Positions 61,227 to 64,000 of a stretch of 64,000 bases of DNA are shown here, one piece after another. The DNA comes from Bacteroidota bacterium (lineage in GTDB: Bacteria; Bacteroidota; Bacteroidia; Flavobacteriales; Weeksellaceae). The position numbers were made by a program, and so were the translations under genes. The notes under the pieces were generated by a model. That model was not told where the DNA came from and searched no databases. It saw nothing but the letters and a program-made list of their open reading frames with translations. The DNA lies in contig JAEWOD010000027.1 of assembly GCA_023461035.1 (NCBI GenBank), positions 62,001 to 126,000 of the forward strand, given 5' to 3'. How positions within the stretch are numbered: position 1 is the stretch's first letter; the number at the start of each line of letters is the position of its first letter.

Positions 61227-62576
61227 TTAACCTAAACTATGCAGATACGCATTCCAGCCTTTGGTTTGGTATTCCTGTGCTGATTCTGCCGGATTGGCTG
61301 ATTGGTAAATTCCGCGACCCACTATGATAAAATCGGTATGGTAGTTTTTACAAACCCTTTCCGGTGTGTTATATTGTTGCCCTTTGTTGTCCCCTGCCGA
61401 ACTGATGTTAACGCCCGGTGTAAACAAAAGCAAATCGTCAGAAATTTTTCTCTGCGCTACCGCTCCCATCACATTAGATGCATTTTCAGCTACATTCAGT
61501 GCTTTTGTGATATAATAATCATCTGTCAGAGTACCTTTTGAAGACATTTCCACAATCGCCACAACACCTACGTTTTCAAACACTTTCAAACTTTCTTCTC
61601 CGGCGATGACATGCGAAGTAATCATATCTGCCCAGCTTCCTATTTTGTAAATTCCTTCTTTGAATTGTAGTTCCTGAGTATTTCCAATATCCCCAAACTT
61701 CCGGTCTTCAAACAGCAAAAATTCTTTTTCTCTTGCGATTTGTTTCAATTGATCAATTAAGTCAAAACTAAAATCTTTGATGATATCGGTATGGAGTTTC
61801 AGTGCGACGATGTACTGTCCCACTTCCTCTGCCAGTTTCAACAATTCGGCTGAAGTAATCACATCGGCTGAAGCAATCAAATTGGACTGTTTTTTCAAAG
61901 CGATTTCTACCAATCTCTTCCCAACCGGATGTTGGATTTTCTTTTTTTCCAACGGAACTCTTTTTATTTCCGGTGGTGCCGGCGGATTATTTAAAAAGTT
62001 TTTGATTCTTGCCAATTCGGCATCATTTAAACGATGATATTTGTGTAGTATATCAACCGCTTCGTTAATGGTAAACAACGTATGGACGGTATACCCTTTC
62101 TTTTTCAGCTTATCAATTCCGCCTTGTTCCCGATCCAAAACCACCACGATATCCGTTACTTTCAATCCTTCACGCTCGATTTCGTCTATCGTTTCAAGCA
62201 AACTTTGACCGCTGGTAATCACATCTTCCACCAACAAACAATTTTGTCCATCTTCATACACTCCTTCCACCATGCGTTTGGTTCCATAACCTTTGTTTTC
62301 TTTTCGTTTGATAATTAACGGGATTCCGCTCGCCAGACTCATGGTCGTACCCATCGGTAAAGCAGCATAAGGAACTCCACAAATCAATTCAAAAGGAGAT
62401 TTCTCCACCAAATCCAAAAGACTGTTCGCCAATGTTTTTAATAATTGCGGGCTGGAAGAAAGTGGACGTAAATCCACATAAAAAGGCGATTCTATACCGC
62501 TTTTCAAGGTAAAATTTCCAAATTTGATGATTCCTAATTCGTATGCTTTGAGTAAAAAGTCTTCGCGTTGCTGCAT
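61227..62576 (-). CDS. pyrEF: Bifunctional UMP synthase (PyrE-PyrF fusion)
   Basis: 449-residue fusion of orotate phosphoribosyltransferase (about 1-205) and orotidine-5'-phosphate decarboxylase (about 215-449), catalysing the last two steps to UMP. The OPRT part has the PRPP loop CLLVEDVITSGQSLLE. The ODC part has LKLHTDIIKDF, FEDRKFGDIGNT (catalytic Lys and Asp) and IVGRGIYQS. This order and the DRKFGDIGNT form match eukaryotic UMP synthase, whereas most bacteria keep two genes and use a different ODC type. It is monocistronic or leads the DUF1801 gene. Confidence 0.92.
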   Translation of the reverse strand: MQQREDFLLKAYELGIIKFGNFTLKSGIESPFYVDLRPLSSSPQLLKTLANSLLDLVEKSPFELICGVPYAALPMGTTMSLASGIPLIIKRKENKGYGTKRMVEGVYEDGQNCLLVEDVITSGQSLLETIDEIEREGLKVTDIVVVLDREQGGIDKLKKKGYTVHTLFTINEAVDILHKYHRLNDAELARIKNFLNNPPAPPEIKRVPLEKKKIQHPVGKRLVEIALKKQSNLIASADVITSAELLKLAEEVGQYIVALKLHTDIIKDFSFDLIDQLKQIAREKEFLLFEDRKFGDIGNTQELQFKEGIYKIGSWADMITSHVIAGEESLKVFENVGVVAIVEMSSKGTLTDDYYITKALNVAENASNVMGAVAQRKISDDLLLFTPGVNISSAGDNKGQQYNTPERVCKNYHTDFIIVGRGIYQSANPAESAQEYQTKGWNAYLHSLG

Positions 62577-62722
62577 TTCTAAAAGGTTTGCGCAAAGTTA
62601 AACGATTTCAGGAGTTGAGACTGATAAATTGAACTGAATCTTCTTATGATTTTTCCACAATTTGAAAAAATCTTTTATCCCGTCAGAAATCCTTACATTC
62701 GTCTTTCAATTGAATTTTAATT

Positions 62723-63835
62723 ATGAAAAGAATTATTTGCGCAGTTGTTCTTTTTGGAACCTTTGCATTTGGACAAAAATCAGAATACCAATTCACAAAA
62801 GTCATCGATTTGACCCCCACTCCGGTATTAAGCCAGGGAAAAACCGGGACTTGCTGGAGTTTTTCAACCACTTCATTTCTGGAGTCGGAAGTAAAAAGGC
62901 TGACCGGAAAAGAAATCGACTTATCGGAAATGTATGCGGTGCGGATGACCTATCCCGAAAAGGCGTATAATTATGTTTATCGACAAGGAAAAGCGCAGTT
63001 CAGTGAAGGCGGTTTGAGCCATGATGTGATGAATGCCGTTGCCAAACACGGAATTGAACCCAATGAAGTTTATTTGGGCATGACTCCTGGAAAAGATACG
63101 TTTGACCATTCCGAACTGGAAAAGAACCTGACTGTCCAATTGGAAAAAATTGTCAAAGACCCCAAAAAAAACCTGAAAGAAAACTGGATGAATTCCATCC
63201 AATCGACATTGGACGAATACATGGGGAAAGCTCCTGAAACTTTTATGTATGAAGGAAAGGAATACACTGCGAAGTCATTCGCTGCCGAACTAAAAATCCA
63301 TGCCGAAGATTATGTAACGCTGACTTCGTTTACCCATCATCCGAATTATTCAAAATTCATTTTGGAAATTCCAGATAATTTCTCCAACGGAAGTTATTAC
63401 AACCTGCCTTTGGACGAATATACGCAAGCACTGAACGATGCTTTGCATAAGGGTTTTACCGTTGCTCTGGATGCCGATGTGAGCGAAAAAACATTTTCAA
63501 GCCAAGCCGGTTTAGCCATTTGGCCAAGTGAAGGAAGCGAAAAAGACTATTTTAAAGTTTTGCTTCCGGAAAAATCCATCGATGCCGAAATTCGCCAAAA
63601 AGCATTTGAGAATTATGATACGACAGACGATCATTTGATGCATATCACCGGAATTTTAAAAGACCAAACCGGAAACCTTTATTACGATGTCAAAAATTCC
63701 TGGGGAACAAAAGACCTTGGAAACGGTGGACACATTTATATGTCCATTCCTTATTTCCAAATGAAATCCATCGCCTATACCGTTCATAAAGATGCTTTGA
63801 GTAAAGAATTGAAAAAGAAATTGGGGATTTTGTAA
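62723..63835 (+). CDS. Secreted C1 (papain-like) peptidase, bleomycin-hydrolase type
   Basis: 370-residue cysteine peptidase with a signal peptide (1-18). Catalytic residues are in order: Gln38 and Cys44 (LSQGKTGTCWSFS), His near 310 (DDHLMHITG) and Asn near 330 (VKNSWGT). The layout resembles aminopeptidase C/bleomycin hydrolase. The signal peptide suggests a periplasmic or extracellular peptidase rather than the cytosolic form. Divergent from the UMP synthase gene. Confidence 0.88.
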   Translation: MKRIICAVVLFGTFAFGQKSEYQFTKVIDLTPTPVLSQGKTGTCWSFSTTSFLESEVKRLTGKEIDLSEMYAVRMTYPEKAYNYVYRQGKAQFSEGGLSHDVMNAVAKHGIEPNEVYLGMTPGKDTFDHSELEKNLTVQLEKIVKDPKKNLKENWMNSIQSTLDEYMGKAPETFMYEGKEYTAKSFAAELKIHAEDYVTLTSFTHHPNYSKFILEIPDNFSNGSYYNLPLDEYTQALNDALHKGFTVALDADVSEKTFSSQAGLAIWPSEGSEKDYFKVLLPEKSIDAEIRQKAFENYDTTDDHLMHITGILKDQTGNLYYDVKNSWGTKDLGNGGHIYMSIPYFQMKSIAYTVHKDALSKELKKKLGIL

Positions 63836-63892
63836 TTGAATCTGATTTAGAATTAATCCAAAACATTCGGAATGAAAATTGATTCATTCAAC

Positions 63893-63943
63893 AGCCCTAA
63901 CTAGGTTTCCACCACGGCGGACAAGTAAAACCCTGTTAGGGCT
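63893..63943. repeat. Palindromic repeat related to 28004-28036
   Basis: AGCCCTAAC (63893-63901) and GTTAGGGCT (63935-63943) are complementary over 9 bp, 33 nt apart. The right half AAACCCTGTTAGGGCTT is identical to the palindrome between the GH65 and GH97 genes. Confidence 0.6.
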
Positions 63944-63960
63944 TAAAAAACTTAAATCAA

Positions 63961-64000
63961 TGCAGACAATCGAAAAAGCAACGGTCACACTTCCCATAAA
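63961..64000 (+). CDS. Possible start of a further gene (partial)
   Basis: An ATG at 63961 opens a frame MQTIEKATVTLPI that runs off the window edge. Spacing after the repeat and an A-rich leader fit a gene start, but 13 codons do not identify a family. Confidence 0.35.

Noticed and set aside
63841..63960. Small non-coding RNA at the window end
   Set aside because: Only a palindromic repeat related to other gaps is seen; no promoter-terminator pair supports an RNA gene.

Overview
This window is AT-rich chromosomal DNA from a member of the Bacteroidota, most likely order Flavobacteriales. The evidence is SusC/SusD-type uptake genes, secreted proteins with type IX secretion (T9SS) C-terminal domains, lipoproteins with acidic residues directly after the lipobox cysteine, several matches to the Bacteroidota -7 promoter element TAnnTTTG, and families such as DUF5689, DUF2480 and an OlsF-like ornithine-lipid synthase. 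No tRNA, rRNA, CRISPR array, integrase or transposase was seen. Genus cannot be named from the sequence alone.

Layout. 0-9.9 kb: groEL, a T9SS-secreted esterase, then a divergent TonB receptor/DUF5689 lipoprotein pair facing a secreted endonuclease-like protein (probably nucleic-acid or phosphate scavenging), and a cell-wall amidase. 9.9-22.3 kb: DUF2480 protein, TPR-HTH regulator, a large secreted Asp-box (BNR) protein, lpxB, a small lipoprotein, a VapBC-like toxin-antitoxin pair, malate:quinone oxidoreductase, an outer-membrane beta-barrel protein and a lipoprotein.

22.4-43.4 kb is a complete alpha-glucan (starch/maltodextrin) utilisation locus around a LacI-family regulator. To the left, on the minus strand, lie an MFS sugar transporter, beta-phosphoglucomutase, GH65 maltose phosphorylase, GH97 alpha-glucosidase and two GH13 enzymes. 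To the right, on the plus strand, lie susC, susD, a susE/F-like gene, a small lipoprotein and a T9SS-exported GH13 amylase. A perfect 14-bp LacI-type palindrome (33947-33960) sits between them. The inferred flow is: surface hydrolysis by the T9SS amylase; capture and import by SusCDE; periplasmic trimming by the GH13 and GH97 enzymes; maltose import by the MFS carrier; phosphorolysis by GH65; conversion of beta-glucose-1-phosphate to glucose-6-phosphate by PgmB. Long palindromes occupy several junctions of the minus-strand operon.

43.4-51.5 kb is the most unusual stretch. It is a one-directional series of unrelated accessory genes (two SRPBCC proteins, a GNAT acetyltransferase, an ABC-F ATPase, an unknown secreted protein, a serine beta-lactamase-family protein and an SRPBCC lipoprotein), separated by 190-360 bp of structured DNA. 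The spacers share boundary motifs (GCCGTTAT...GACAAC and variants), imperfect inverted repeats and one ~104-bp near-identical terminator-bearing repeat. The arrangement resembles a gene-cassette array, but no recombinase is present and classical attC core sites fit only partly.

51.5-64 kb returns to core genes: OlsF-like acyltransferase and aspartate kinase, fructose-1,6-bisphosphatase followed by a ~194-bp MITE-like palindrome, NlpE-like and Asp/His-rich lipoproteins, type III pantothenate kinase (with an Asp-to-Asn change in motif 1), an M1 metallopeptidase, ruvC, two small proteins, a fused eukaryote-like UMP synthase (PyrE-PyrF) and a C1 papain-like peptidase. The window ends just inside a possible further gene.
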